This document shows, piece by piece, positions 7,169 through 15,264 of a stretch of DNA of 64,000 bases. A model generated the notes under the pieces. It saw only the letters and a program-made list of their open reading frames with translations, did no database searches and was not told the DNA's origin. This DNA is from Acidovorax sp. A1169 (GTDB taxonomy: Bacteria; Pseudomonadota; Gammaproteobacteria; Burkholderiales; Burkholderiaceae_C). The first letter of the stretch is position 1; the number at the start of each line of letters is the position of its first letter. The stretch spans positions 1 to 64,000 of the forward strand of contig NZ_JAUZDX010000030.1 in the NCBI RefSeq assembly GCF_030704685.1, written 5' to 3'. A program made the position numbers and the translations under genes.

Positions 7169-8953
7169 TCAGGCGGCAGCCACGGCCTCTTCCTTGTGGC
7201 GGGCCGTCTTGGCGGCTTCCTTGAACGGGTCCAGGCCGGCGCGGCGCACGGTGCTCTGGAAGGTCTCGCCGCTTTCGCGCAGGTCGCGGTAAGTGCCGAG
7301 CACGGCTTCGATCACGTCAGGCACTTCGGCCGCCGAGAACGAGGGGCCGATCACCTTGCCGGCAACGGCCGCGCCCGACAGGTCGGAGCCGTCCGAGCCG
7401 CCCAGCGTGACCTGGTACCACTCCTTGCCGTCCTTGTCGACGCCCAGGATGCCGATGTGGCCGCTGTGGTGGTGGCCGCAGCTGTTGATGCAGCCGCTGA
7501 TGTGCAGGTCGATCTCGCCGATGTCGTCGAGCTCGTCGAGGTCCTGGTAGCGCTGCGTGATGGCTTCGGCGATGGGCAGCGAGCGCGCATTGGCCAGCGA
7601 GCAGAAGTCGCCACCGGGGCAGGCGATCATGTCGGTGAGCAGTTGCACGTTGGCGCTGGCCAGGCCCAAAGCCTTGGCTTCCTGCCACAGGTCGAACAGG
7701 CGGCTGGCGTGCACCCAAGGCAGCAGCACGTTCTGGTCGTGCGTCACGCGGGCTTCGCCTGCGGAGTATTGGTCCACCAGGTCGGCCACGGCGATCAGTT
7801 GCTCGCTGGTGGCATCGCCCGGCGACTGGCCAGGGCGCTTGAAGGACAGCGTCACGGCGCGCAGCTGCGCATTCTTGTGTGCGTGCACGTTGCGCTGCAG
7901 CCAGCGGCCAAAGGCCACGTGCTCTGCCGCCTGCGCTTGCAGCGATGCGGCCAGGGTGGCGGGGTCGGCATCGGGGATGTCGGCCAGCACGGGCGGCACG
8001 AAGCATGCGGCCACGCGGTCGAACTCGGCCTGGGGCACGGTGTGCGGGCCACCGTCGATCTCCATGATCTGGCGGTACTCTTCTTCCACGTCGTCGATGT
8101 ACTTCTGGCCTTCGGACTTGACCAGGATCTTGATGCGCGCCTTGTACTTGTTGTCGCGGCGGCCGTGCTCGTTGTACACGCGCACGATAGCCTCGATGTA
8201 GTTCATGATCTGGTTCCACGGCAGGAACTCGCGGATCACGGTGCCGATCACCGGGGTGCGGCCCATGCCGCCACCCACGAAGACCTTGAAGCCGATCTCG
8301 CCGGCCTCATTGCGGGCCATGTGCAGGCCCACGTCGTGCCAGCCGGTGGCGGCACGGTCGTCTGCTGCACCGCTGATGGCGATCTTGAACTTGCGCGGCA
8401 AAAAGGCGAACTCGGGGTGCAGCGTGGTCCACTGGCGCAGGATTTCGGCGTAGGGACGGGGGTCGATCAGCTCGTCCACGGCCACGCCGGCCAGTGCATC
8501 GGTGGTGGTGTTGCGGATGCAGTTGCCGCTGGTCTGGATGCCGTGCATGTCCACGCTGGCCAGCAGGTCCATCACGTCGGCCGCCTTGGACAGGGGGATC
8601 CAGTTGAACTGCACGTTGGTGCGCGTGGTGAAGTGGGCGCAGTTCTTGGGCAAAAAGGTCGTGCCCAGCAGGCCCTGGCCGTCCATGGCGGCCTTGAACA
8701 CCGCAGCTTCGGGCTCATCGTACTCGCGGGCGATGGTGGCCAGCACGCGCAGCTGGCGGCTGGCGATCTCGCCGTAGGGCACGGCCACGCGCAGCATGGG
8801 CGCGTAGCGCTGCACGTACCAGCCGTTCTGCAGGCGCAGCGGGCGGAAGTCGTCTTCGGGCAGCTTGCCGGCCTGCCAGCGCTCGAGCTGGTCGCGGAAC
8901 TGGCGCGAGCGCTGGTGGACGAACTGTTTGTCGAATTCTGTGTATTGGTACAT
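7169..8953 (-). CDS. cysI: sulfite reductase (siroheme/[4Fe-4S] hemoprotein) CysI
   Basis: This 594-residue nitrite/sulfite reductase-family protein reduces sulfite to sulfide by six electrons. The cluster/siroheme ligands are present as Cys445 and Cys451 (ACPGGDFC), then Cys488 and Cys492 (SGCINSCGHHH). Two ferredoxin-like repeats and siroheme-binding arginine/lysine stretches surround them. No CysJ flavoprotein is encoded in this window, so electrons may come from ferredoxin or another reductase. It follows the TSUP gene by 10 bp and leads into DUF934-cysHDN. Confidence 0.95.
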   Translation of the reverse strand: MYQYTEFDKQFVHQRSRQFRDQLERWQAGKLPEDDFRPLRLQNGWYVQRYAPMLRVAVPYGEIASRQLRVLATIAREYDEPEAAVFKAAMDGQGLLGTTFLPKNCAHFTTRTNVQFNWIPLSKAADVMDLLASVDMHGIQTSGNCIRNTTTDALAGVAVDELIDPRPYAEILRQWTTLHPEFAFLPRKFKIAISGAADDRAATGWHDVGLHMARNEAGEIGFKVFVGGGMGRTPVIGTVIREFLPWNQIMNYIEAIVRVYNEHGRRDNKYKARIKILVKSEGQKYIDDVEEEYRQIMEIDGGPHTVPQAEFDRVAACFVPPVLADIPDADPATLAASLQAQAAEHVAFGRWLQRNVHAHKNAQLRAVTLSFKRPGQSPGDATSEQLIAVADLVDQYSAGEARVTHDQNVLLPWVHASRLFDLWQEAKALGLASANVQLLTDMIACPGGDFCSLANARSLPIAEAITQRYQDLDELDDIGEIDLHISGCINSCGHHHSGHIGILGVDKDGKEWYQVTLGGSDGSDLSGAAVAGKVIGPSFSAAEVPDVIEAVLGTYRDLRESGETFQSTVRRAGLDPFKEAAKTARHKEEAVAAA

Positions 8954-8963
8954 CGTGGGGTAC

Positions 8964-9767
8964 TCAGATCATTATCAATTTGGCGCCTGCCCAGGCCAGC
9001 AGGACGGACAGGGCGGAGCGGATCAGGCGCTCGGGCGTGCGGGTGACCAGGCGTGAACCCAGCCAGATGCCCGGCAGCGAGCCAGCCAGCAATTGTGCAA
9101 GCAAAGTCCAGTCCACCGAGCCGAGCGACGCATGTCCCAGCCCTGCCACCAGGGTCAATGGCACGGCGTAGGCGATGTCGGCGCCGATGATGCGCGGCAG
9201 CGGCAGCAGCGGGTAGACCAGCAGCAGCACGGTGACGCCGATGGCGCCCGCACCCACCGAGGTGAAGGTGACCAGCGTGCCGATCACCGCGCCCAGCAGC
9301 ACCGGCAGGCTCCAGTGGCGGGGGCGGGTGGCTTGATCGGCGTTGGCCAGGCGCAGGGCCTGGTCAGCCGCCTGGCGCTGGCGTGAAAAGGCCACCACCT
9401 TGTACAGCGTGGCCGCTGCCGTGAGCAGCAGGGCAAAGCCCAGTGTGGTGGTCATGATGCGCTGGGCCTGGGCGCTGGCAGGGCCCAGTTCCTTGAGCGC
9501 CCACAGCGCGAGGATGGCGGCGGGGATGCTGCCCGCGCACAACTGGCCCACCACGCGCCAGGGCACCAGCCGCTGGCGTGCCATGCTCACCGTGCCGCCC
9601 ATCTTGGTGAAGGCGGCGAACAGCAGGTCGGTGCCGATGGCCAGGTGGGGCTTGATGCCGAAGAAAAAGATCAGCACAGGCGTCATCAGCGAGCCACCGC
9701 CCACACCGGTCAGGCCAACGATGAACCCGACCGCGAAACCCGCAAAAACAAACGCCAAGTCGTGCAT
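8964..9767 (-). CDS. TSUP-family (TauE/SafE) membrane transporter
   Basis: This 267-residue integral membrane protein has the duplicated TauE/SafE fold. The N-terminal repeat contains GLTGVGGGSLMTPVL and the second repeat lies around GAVIGTLVTFTSVGAGAIG, with about eight hydrophobic segments. Family members move sulfite, sulfonates or related organic anions. As first gene of the sulfate-reduction operon, just before cysI, it most likely moves a sulfur oxyanion, with sulfite export or sulfate uptake as the two obvious choices. Direction and substrate cannot be read from sequence. The upstream gap carries candidate operator repeats at 9822-9843. Confidence 0.9.
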   Translation of the reverse strand: MHDLAFVFAGFAVGFIVGLTGVGGGSLMTPVLIFFFGIKPHLAIGTDLLFAAFTKMGGTVSMARQRLVPWRVVGQLCAGSIPAAILALWALKELGPASAQAQRIMTTTLGFALLLTAAATLYKVVAFSRQRQAADQALRLANADQATRPRHWSLPVLLGAVIGTLVTFTSVGAGAIGVTVLLLVYPLLPLPRIIGADIAYAVPLTLVAGLGHASLGSVDWTLLAQLLAGSLPGIWLGSRLVTRTPERLIRSALSVLLAWAGAKLIMI

Positions 9768-9821
9768 GCCAGCGAATGTAGAGGCACGGCTTATGGATGC
9801 AAACTATTGTTTTGTCCTGCC

Positions 9822-9843
9822 CTTATGCGGATAAGCTTATGCG
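9822..9843. promoter_or_regulatory. direct repeat/palindrome upstream of the sulfate-reduction operon
   Basis: CTTATGCG occurs twice (9822-9829 and 9836-9843), 14 bp apart start to start, around the perfect palindrome ATAAGCTTAT (9831-9840). It lies about 55-75 bp upstream of the TSUP start codon (minus strand), where an activator site would be expected. CysB-family regulators control such operons in related bacteria, but this site is not matched to a proven consensus. On the minus strand, TTGCAT and TACATT 16 bp apart, close to the start codon, could be the promoter. Confidence 0.4.
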
Positions 9844-9902
9844 CCAGTGCTGGCGCGGCTTTGCGGTGGGTGGGCAGGGCCCGGGCCCTTGTTGCATGCT
9901 GG

Positions 9903-11834
9903 TTACACACCGGCCAGCCGTTCGGCGCCCAGCGCCTTGGCCAGCTTCGCATCCAGCGGCAGAGGCTCGCCCTGCAGCCGTGCCGCGAGCAGTTCGCCGC
10001 ACAGGATGGACAGGGTCAGCCCGCGCGCACCCATGGCCGTGCAGGCCCACACACCCGGCAGGGCCCGCGCATCGACCGGGCCCACCACGGGCAAGCGGTC
10101 GTGCAGGGTGCAGCGCACTGCGGCCCAGGTGCGCAGGCCACCGGCCGGCGCATCTGGGCCGGCCATGGCTGCAAAGTCCGCCAGCAGGCGCTCGGCCGCA
10201 GACGGCAGCAGCCCCTGCATCTTGCCGTGGTTGGCGGCATGGGCCTCCCGTTGCTCGGCGGGCGTGGGCGGCAGCGCAGTGAGGCCGCGCTCGAAGGTCG
10301 ATCCCATGATCCAGGCACGGGGCGCATCCGGCCCGTCCGACAGCGGAAAGTCGGGCACAAGGTTGCCACTGCCGTTGAGCGGGAAGGGCGCCAGCGGCGC
10401 AGCGCCGGGCCCATAGGTGCCGATGGACACCTGGCCGCGCAAGGCCTGCAGGGGCCAGTGGCTGACCAGCAGAGGGCGGCTGTCGGCGCCTGCGGCAATC
10501 ACTACCATCGGGGCCTGGGCGAGCACATGGCCTTCAGCGTCCAGCGCCTGCCATGCGGCGTCGGGGGTATCGTCCACACGCTGCAGCCGGGCCACGCGGC
10601 AGTCGCCTTGCCAGCTGATGCCCGGCTGGGCGAGCAGCGCGGCCACCAGGCGTGCGGGGCGCAGCCAGCCCGCATGGGGGTGCCAGTTGGCGGGTGTGTC
10701 GGCCGGCAGCCGGGCCTGCCGCAGCGTGTCTTCGCTGGCCGGTTGGCTCCAGTCGGTGCCGGGGCCCTGGGCCCAGGTGGCGGGCAGGGCCTTGTTGCGG
10801 GCCTTGTCGGTCGCATGCCGCTCCAGCACGCCGGTCTGGCCAAAGTCCTGCCCTTCGCTCAGCACGGCACGGGCCTGGGCGAGGGTGGCGCGCACCCCGC
10901 TGCGCGACAGGCGCGACAGCAGGCTGTCGTCGGGCGAGACATGGGGTGCGAACACGCCGGCGGGCAGGCCCGAGGCGCCGGCCGCCGGGGCGCCAGCCCG
11001 GTCCAGCACCTGCACGCGCCAGCCACGCCGGGCCAGACTGGCCGCGCAGGCTGCGCCGGCCACGCCAGCGCCGATCACGATGCAGTCCCCCGGGGGCAGG
11101 GGATCTGGCTCCGGGTGTGCCGGCGCTGCAGTGCGCGGCTCCCAGCGTGGGTTGAAGGTGGCGTGCAGGTTGTCGCGCTTGGGCGGCACGCCGGGCATGC
11201 GCGTGACCTCGAAACCGCACTGGGCCAGGGCATCGCGCACGGCGCGCGCGATGGTCCAGGTGGCCAGGCGCGTGCCGCGCCGGCAGCAGCGCGCCACGGC
11301 CTTGAGGGTGTGGGCATCCCAGATCTCGGGGTTGCGCTGGGGGCTGAAGCCATCGAGGTAGACGGCATCCACCGTGAGCGCCTGCTGGCGCAGCATGGCC
11401 TGGGTATCGCCCACGTACAGGGTGAGCAGCACCCGCCCTGCGTCGAAGCTCAGCCGGTGCACGCCCGGCAGCAGGCCCCACCACTGGGCGTGCAGCTGCT
11501 GCGCCAGTGGAGCCAGTTCAGGGTGGGCGCTGGTGGCGCGCAGCAGGTCATCGGCTCCCACGGGCCAGGCCTCGGTGGAGACGAAGTGCAGCAGGGTGCA
11601 GCGCTCGGGATCGGCACGCCACGCAGCCCAGGTCACCAGGAAGTTCAGGCCGAAGCCGAACCCGGTTTCCAGGATGCGCCATTGCGCTTGCCCAGCCCAC
11701 GCCTGCGGCAGGCCGCAGCCGTGCAAAAACACCTGGCGGGCCTGCGTGAGGCCGCCGTTTTCACTGTGGTAGCGGTCGCCGAAACGGGGGCTGTAGGGGG
11801 TGCCGTCCGGCAGCCAGTCGACAGGCTCGGACAT
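9903..11834 (-). CDS. mnmC: bifunctional tRNA 5-methylaminomethyl-2-thiouridine synthase MnmC
   Basis: This 643-residue two-domain enzyme completes mnm5s2U at the wobble position of certain tRNAs. The N-terminal methyltransferase domain (about 1-230) has an AdoMet-binding stretch, ETGFGFGLNFLVTW. The C-terminal FAD oxidoreductase domain begins with the dinucleotide motif VIGAGVAGAACA at about residue 258. Both domains are intact, as in E. coli. The start chosen is the ATG at 11834, giving MSEPVDW; the frame stays open 39 codons upstream but that part does not resemble the family. The yggX gene precedes it by 22 bp. Confidence 0.93.
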   Translation of the reverse strand: MSEPVDWLPDGTPYSPRFGDRYHSENGGLTQARQVFLHGCGLPQAWAGQAQWRILETGFGFGLNFLVTWAAWRADPERCTLLHFVSTEAWPVGADDLLRATSAHPELAPLAQQLHAQWWGLLPGVHRLSFDAGRVLLTLYVGDTQAMLRQQALTVDAVYLDGFSPQRNPEIWDAHTLKAVARCCRRGTRLATWTIARAVRDALAQCGFEVTRMPGVPPKRDNLHATFNPRWEPRTAAPAHPEPDPLPPGDCIVIGAGVAGAACAASLARRGWRVQVLDRAGAPAAGASGLPAGVFAPHVSPDDSLLSRLSRSGVRATLAQARAVLSEGQDFGQTGVLERHATDKARNKALPATWAQGPGTDWSQPASEDTLRQARLPADTPANWHPHAGWLRPARLVAALLAQPGISWQGDCRVARLQRVDDTPDAAWQALDAEGHVLAQAPMVVIAAGADSRPLLVSHWPLQALRGQVSIGTYGPGAAPLAPFPLNGSGNLVPDFPLSDGPDAPRAWIMGSTFERGLTALPPTPAEQREAHAANHGKMQGLLPSAAERLLADFAAMAGPDAPAGGLRTWAAVRCTLHDRLPVVGPVDARALPGVWACTAMGARGLTLSILCGELLAARLQGEPLPLDAKLAKALGAERLAGV

Positions 11835-11856
11835 GGGCAGGGTGTGCGCTGAGCGC

Positions 11857-12132
11857 TTATTCAGGCGTTGGGGGCACGTAGCCCGCTGCCGCGTCGGCGC
11901 CACCACCGAAGAAATGGTTCTCCATCTGGCGGGCCAGGTACTGGCGCGCACGCGCGTCGGCCAGGTTCAGGCGGTTTTCATTGACCAGCATGGTCTGGTG
12001 CTTGAGCCAGCCGGCCCAGGCCTCCTTGCTCACGCCTTCCCAGATGCGCTTGCCCAGTTCGCCCGGGTAGGGCGGGAAATCCAGGCCTTCGGCTTCCTTG
12101 CCGAGCTTGATGCATTGAACGGTGCGTGCCAT
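11857..12132 (-). CDS. yggX: YggX-family oxidative damage protection / Fe(II)-trafficking protein
   Basis: This 91-residue protein matches YggX along its full length: the start MARTVQCIKLGKEAEGLDF, the single conserved Cys7, then YPGELGKRIWE and NENRLNL. Members protect iron-sulfur clusters from oxidation and may handle Fe(II). The link to a sulfur-assimilation neighbourhood is plausible but may be accidental. It is divergent from sbp, with the intergenic inverted repeat at 12192-12216 between them. Confidence 0.95.
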   Translation of the reverse strand: MARTVQCIKLGKEAEGLDFPPYPGELGKRIWEGVSKEAWAGWLKHQTMLVNENRLNLADARARQYLARQMENHFFGGGADAAAGYVPPTPE

Positions 12133-12191
12133 GGGGATTTTCCTTGTAAATCGTTGTGCGAGCGAAGTGCTCAGATAGTTTCGGTATAAAG

Positions 12192-12216
12192 AACTGAAAT
12201 CTTAGTTGTTTCAGTT
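12192..12216. promoter_or_regulatory. inverted repeat in the yggX-sbp divergent promoter region
   Basis: AACTGAAA and TTTCAGTT form a perfect 8-bp inverted repeat with a 9-bp spacer. It lies 60 bp upstream of yggX and 75 bp upstream of sbp on the other strand. Spacing and symmetry suit a dimeric regulator; a sulfur-starvation regulator of the CysB/Cbl type is the natural guess. No T-run follows, so a terminator is less likely. Confidence 0.45.
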
Positions 12217-12290
12217 TTGATGGCTGCCTCGGAGAATGCGATCCATCGGTGTCCAGCACCCATTCGCATCCCTAATTGAAGAGGCTCCTC

Positions 12291-13313
12291 ATGAACTTTC
12301 GCCGCGACTTTATCAAGTTTCCCTTCGCTCTCGCCCTTGCGGGTGGCTTGGCCCTGACGGCATTGCCGTCGTTTGCCCAGTCCGTGACCCTGCTCAACGT
12401 CTCCTACGACCCCACCCGCGAGCTGTATGTGGAGTTCAACCAGGCCTTCGCCAAGCACTGGAAGGGCAAGACCGGCCAGGACGTGACGATCAAGCAATCG
12501 CACGGCGGCTCGGGCAAGCAGGCGCGCTCCATCATCGACGGCCTGGACGCCGACGTGGCCACGCTGGCCCTGGCCGGTGACACCGACGCGCTGCACACCA
12601 ACGGCGGCTGGATCCCCAAGGACTGGCAAAAGCGCCTGCCGCACAACAGCTCGCCCTACACCTCGACCATCGTGCTGGTGGTGCGCCAGGGCAACCCCAA
12701 GGGCATCAAGGACTGGGACGACCTGATCAAGCCCGGCATCAGCGTGATCACGCCCAACCCCAAGACCTCGGGCGGCGCCCGCTGGAACTACCTGGCCGCC
12801 TGGGAATTCGCCAAGCGCAAGCTGGGCAGCGATGCCCAGGCCAAGGACTTCGTGGCCAAGCTCTACGGCAACGTGCCCGTGCTGGACACCGGTGCGCGCG
12901 GCTCCACCATCACCTTCGCCCAGCGCAACCAGGGTGACGTGCTGATCGCCTGGGAGAACGAGGCCTACCTGCTGGAAAAGGAATTCGGCACCAAGTTCGA
13001 CGTGATCGCCCCCTCGATCTCCATCCTGGCCGAGCCCGCCGTGTCGGTCGTGGACAAGAACGTGGACAAGAAGGGCACGCGCGCCGTGGCCGAGGAGTAC
13101 CTCAAGTACCTGTACACCGAAGAGGGCCAGGACATTGCCGGCAAGCATTTCTACCGCCCCGCTGTGTCCGAGAAGGCCAAGGCCAAGTACGCCAAGCAGT
13201 TCCCCAAGCTGAACCTGTTCACCATCAACGACGCATTTGGTGGCTGGGACAAGGCGGCCAAGGACCACTTTGCCGACAACGCGAGCTTCGACCAGATCTA
13301 TACACGCAAGTGA
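12291..13313 (+). CDS. sbp: periplasmic sulfate/thiosulfate-binding protein
   Basis: This 340-residue substrate-binding protein of a sulfate ABC importer has a signal peptide (FALALAGGLALTALPSFAQS), followed by the family hallmarks SYDPTRELY, HGGSGKQAR, NPKTSGGARWNYLAAW and DTGARGSTITF. The ATG at 12291 is preferred, with AAGAGG 6 bp upstream; an in-frame TTG lies five codons earlier. No cysTWA transporter genes are in the window, so it must work with membrane components encoded elsewhere. It is followed by ssuE after 31 bp and may be the first gene of the sulfonate operon. Confidence 0.95.
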   Translation: MNFRRDFIKFPFALALAGGLALTALPSFAQSVTLLNVSYDPTRELYVEFNQAFAKHWKGKTGQDVTIKQSHGGSGKQARSIIDGLDADVATLALAGDTDALHTNGGWIPKDWQKRLPHNSSPYTSTIVLVVRQGNPKGIKDWDDLIKPGISVITPNPKTSGGARWNYLAAWEFAKRKLGSDAQAKDFVAKLYGNVPVLDTGARGSTITFAQRNQGDVLIAWENEAYLLEKEFGTKFDVIAPSISILAEPAVSVVDKNVDKKGTRAVAEEYLKYLYTEEGQDIAGKHFYRPAVSEKAKAKYAKQFPKLNLFTINDAFGGWDKAAKDHFADNASFDQIYTRK

Positions 13314-13344
13314 ACCCCGCCGATCGCGCAAAGGACAGTTCTCC

Positions 13345-13935
13345 ATGTCAGCCCTCTTGATTGCCGGCAGCCCGTCGGAACGCTCGCGCTCAGCCGCATT
13401 GCTGGACGCCGTGGCCCAACGCCTGTCGGTGCGCGGCGCGCTGGTGGACCGCATCCATATCCGCGACCTGTCGCCCCAGGCCCTGCTGCTGGCCGATTTC
13501 GCCCACCCCACAGTGGTCGGCGCCGTCGACCAGGTGGCGCAGGCCCGGGTGCTGGTGGTCGCCACACCGGTCTACAAGGCCGCCTACAGCGGCGTGCTCA
13601 AGGTCTTTCTGGACCTGCTGCCGCAGACCGCGCTCAAGGGCAAGATCGTGCTGCCCCTGGCCACGGGCGGCAGCCCGCACCACATGCTGGCGCTGGACTA
13701 TGCGCTCAGGCCCGTACTGCAGTCGCTGGGCGCCAAGCACATCCTGCCCGGCATCTACGCCACCGACTCCCAGGTCGCCCTGACGCCCGAGGGCGCTTAC
13801 GACCTGCACGCCGACATTGCCGCCCGCCTGGACGAAGCGGTGAACGTGCTGATCACCGAAACCCTGCGCCCACCCGCGGCGCAGGCGGGCCGGTTTGCTC
13901 CAGTGCATTTCTCGCAGGTGCGATGTAGCGTCTGA
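13345..13935 (+). CDS. ssuE: NADPH-dependent FMN reductase SsuE
   Basis: This 196-residue flavodoxin-fold reductase supplies FMNH2 to the monooxygenase SsuD. Near the N-terminus, IAGSPSERSRS is the phosphate-binding loop for FMN. TPVYKAAYSGVLKVFLDLLP and PLATGGSPHHML are typical of the SsuE/MsuE group. The ATG at 13345 has AAGGAC 9 bp upstream; the frame extends further upstream only inside sbp. It is first in the ssu gene order, as in the Pseudomonas ssuEADCBF operon. Confidence 0.94.
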   Translation: MSALLIAGSPSERSRSAALLDAVAQRLSVRGALVDRIHIRDLSPQALLLADFAHPTVVGAVDQVAQARVLVVATPVYKAAYSGVLKVFLDLLPQTALKGKIVLPLATGGSPHHMLALDYALRPVLQSLGAKHILPGIYATDSQVALTPEGAYDLHADIAARLDEAVNVLITETLRPPAAQAGRFAPVHFSQVRCSV

Positions 13936-14108
13936 AGCAGTGGATGTCGCCCGAGCTTTTCAACGCTCCGGCGGCATCCACATCCCTTTCTTCTCTCCCC
14001 ACTTTTTTCGAGCCGGTAACCGCCGACGCGGGCCGGCCAGGCCGCTGCATGGCCGCCGCCACCGCCCGAACCACCGCACCACCAGATATTGCTGAAAGAC
14101 ACATCGCC

Positions 14109-15080
14109 ATGACACAAACCTTCCTCTCTTCGCGCCGCCGCCAGGTGGTCTTGTCCAGCCTGGCGGCTGCGGCCCTGGGTGCCGCCGGTGGAACGGCCTT
14201 CGGCCAAACCCCGGCACGCGTGCTGCGCGTAGGCCACCAGAAGGGCTGGCTGTCCATCCTCAAGGGCCGCGGCACGCTGGAAAAACGCCTGGCACCGCTG
14301 GGCGTGAAGGTCACCTGGACCGAGTTCAACGCCGGCCCGGTGCAACTCGAAGCACTCAACGTGGGCGCCATCGACTTCGGCGACGTGGGCGAAGCGCCCC
14401 CGATCTTTGCCCAGGCCGCCGGTGCGCCGCTGGTGTACGCCGGCGCCACCGTGCCCCGCCCTGCACTGGAGGCCGTGATCGTGCCCAAGGACTCGCCGAT
14501 CCGCAGCGTGGCTGACCTCAAGGGCAAGCGCGTGGCCTACAACAAGGGCTCCAACGTGCAGTACTTCCTGGTCAAGCTGCTGGAGAAGAACGGCCTGAAG
14601 TACGGTGACGTGCAGTCGATCTTCCTGGCGCCGGCCGATGCCCGTGCCGCCTTCGAAAAGGGCGCCGTGGACGCCTGGATCATCTGGGACCCCTTCCTGG
14701 CCGCAGCGCAAAAGACGCTGGACGCGCGCCTGCTGGTGGACGCCACCGGCGTGGTCAACAACCGCGCCTACTACTTCACCTCGCGCGACTACGCCACGCG
14801 CAACGCCGACGTGCTGCGCATCGCGATCGAAGAGGTCAATGCCATCGACACCTGGGCCTCGAAGAACCAGGGCGCCGCCGCCGCAGAGCTGACCACGGTG
14901 CTGGGCCTGGACCGCAGCATCACCGACCTGTACCTGAGCCGCGCCAGGTTCGGCACCGCCCCCGTGACGCGCGAAATCATCGCCGAGCAGCAGTCGATTG
15001 CCGACACCTTCTTCGAACTCAAGCTCATCCCCAAGAAGCTCAACTTGCTGCACGCCGCGCCGGTGGACCTGGGCGCCTGA
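14109..15080 (+). CDS. ssuA: aliphatic sulfonate ABC transporter substrate-binding protein SsuA
   Basis: This 323-residue periplasmic binding protein has an N-terminal signal with a twin-arginine-like SRRRQVVL and the cleavage region GGTAFGQ. The NMT1/SsuA-type core follows, with VGHQKGW, EFNAGPVQLEALNVGAIDFGDVGEAPP (two parts), DLKGKRVAYNKGSNVQYFL and DAWIIWDPF. It captures alkanesulfonates for SsuBC. The start chosen is the ATG at 14109, which places the signal peptide at the N-terminus. A 173-bp gap separates it from ssuE, long for this operon, and could hold an internal promoter; I see no clear motif there. Confidence 0.93.
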   Translation: MTQTFLSSRRRQVVLSSLAAAALGAAGGTAFGQTPARVLRVGHQKGWLSILKGRGTLEKRLAPLGVKVTWTEFNAGPVQLEALNVGAIDFGDVGEAPPIFAQAAGAPLVYAGATVPRPALEAVIVPKDSPIRSVADLKGKRVAYNKGSNVQYFLVKLLEKNGLKYGDVQSIFLAPADARAAFEKGAVDAWIIWDPFLAAAQKTLDARLLVDATGVVNNRAYYFTSRDYATRNADVLRIAIEEVNAIDTWASKNQGAAAAELTTVLGLDRSITDLYLSRARFGTAPVTREIIAEQQSIADTFFELKLIPKKLNLLHAAPVDLGA

Positions 15081-15101
15081 CCCTCTTCCCGGGAGCTTTC
15101 C

Positions 15102-15242
15102 ATGCACACCCCCATGCCCTTTCCCCTGCACGAGCAACTGCGCCGCGTGCTGTGCGTGACCGCCACCTCCTGGGGCCTGCCCACGCGGCCGCGCTGCGCG
15201 GGTGTGCGTGCGCCCCGGTTCGGCTTTGCCATCTCCTACTGA
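15102..15242 (+). CDS. small ORF between ssuA and ssuD (46 residues)
   Basis: This frame encodes 46 residues, starting MHTPMPFPLHEQLRRVLC and ending GFAISY, with two cysteines and several arginines. A plausible ribosome-binding site GGGAG lies 6 bp before the ATG. It fills the 184-bp gap between ssuA and ssuD, with 22 bp left after its stop. It has no signal peptide or membrane segment and I do not recognise it. It may be a real small protein of the operon, a leader peptide tuning ssuD translation, or a chance frame. Conservation in other ssu operons would decide. Confidence 0.4.
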   Translation: MHTPMPFPLHEQLRRVLCVTATSWGLPTRPRCAGVRAPRFGFAISY

Positions 15243-15264
15243 CGCCATCACAAAGAGGTTTCCC

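Noticed and set aside
6557..9046. 829-codon plus-strand frame opposite cysH-cysI
   Set aside because: Antisense shadow of CysI and neighbours; the composition (runs of VAVVVA, GHGQ) is not protein-like.
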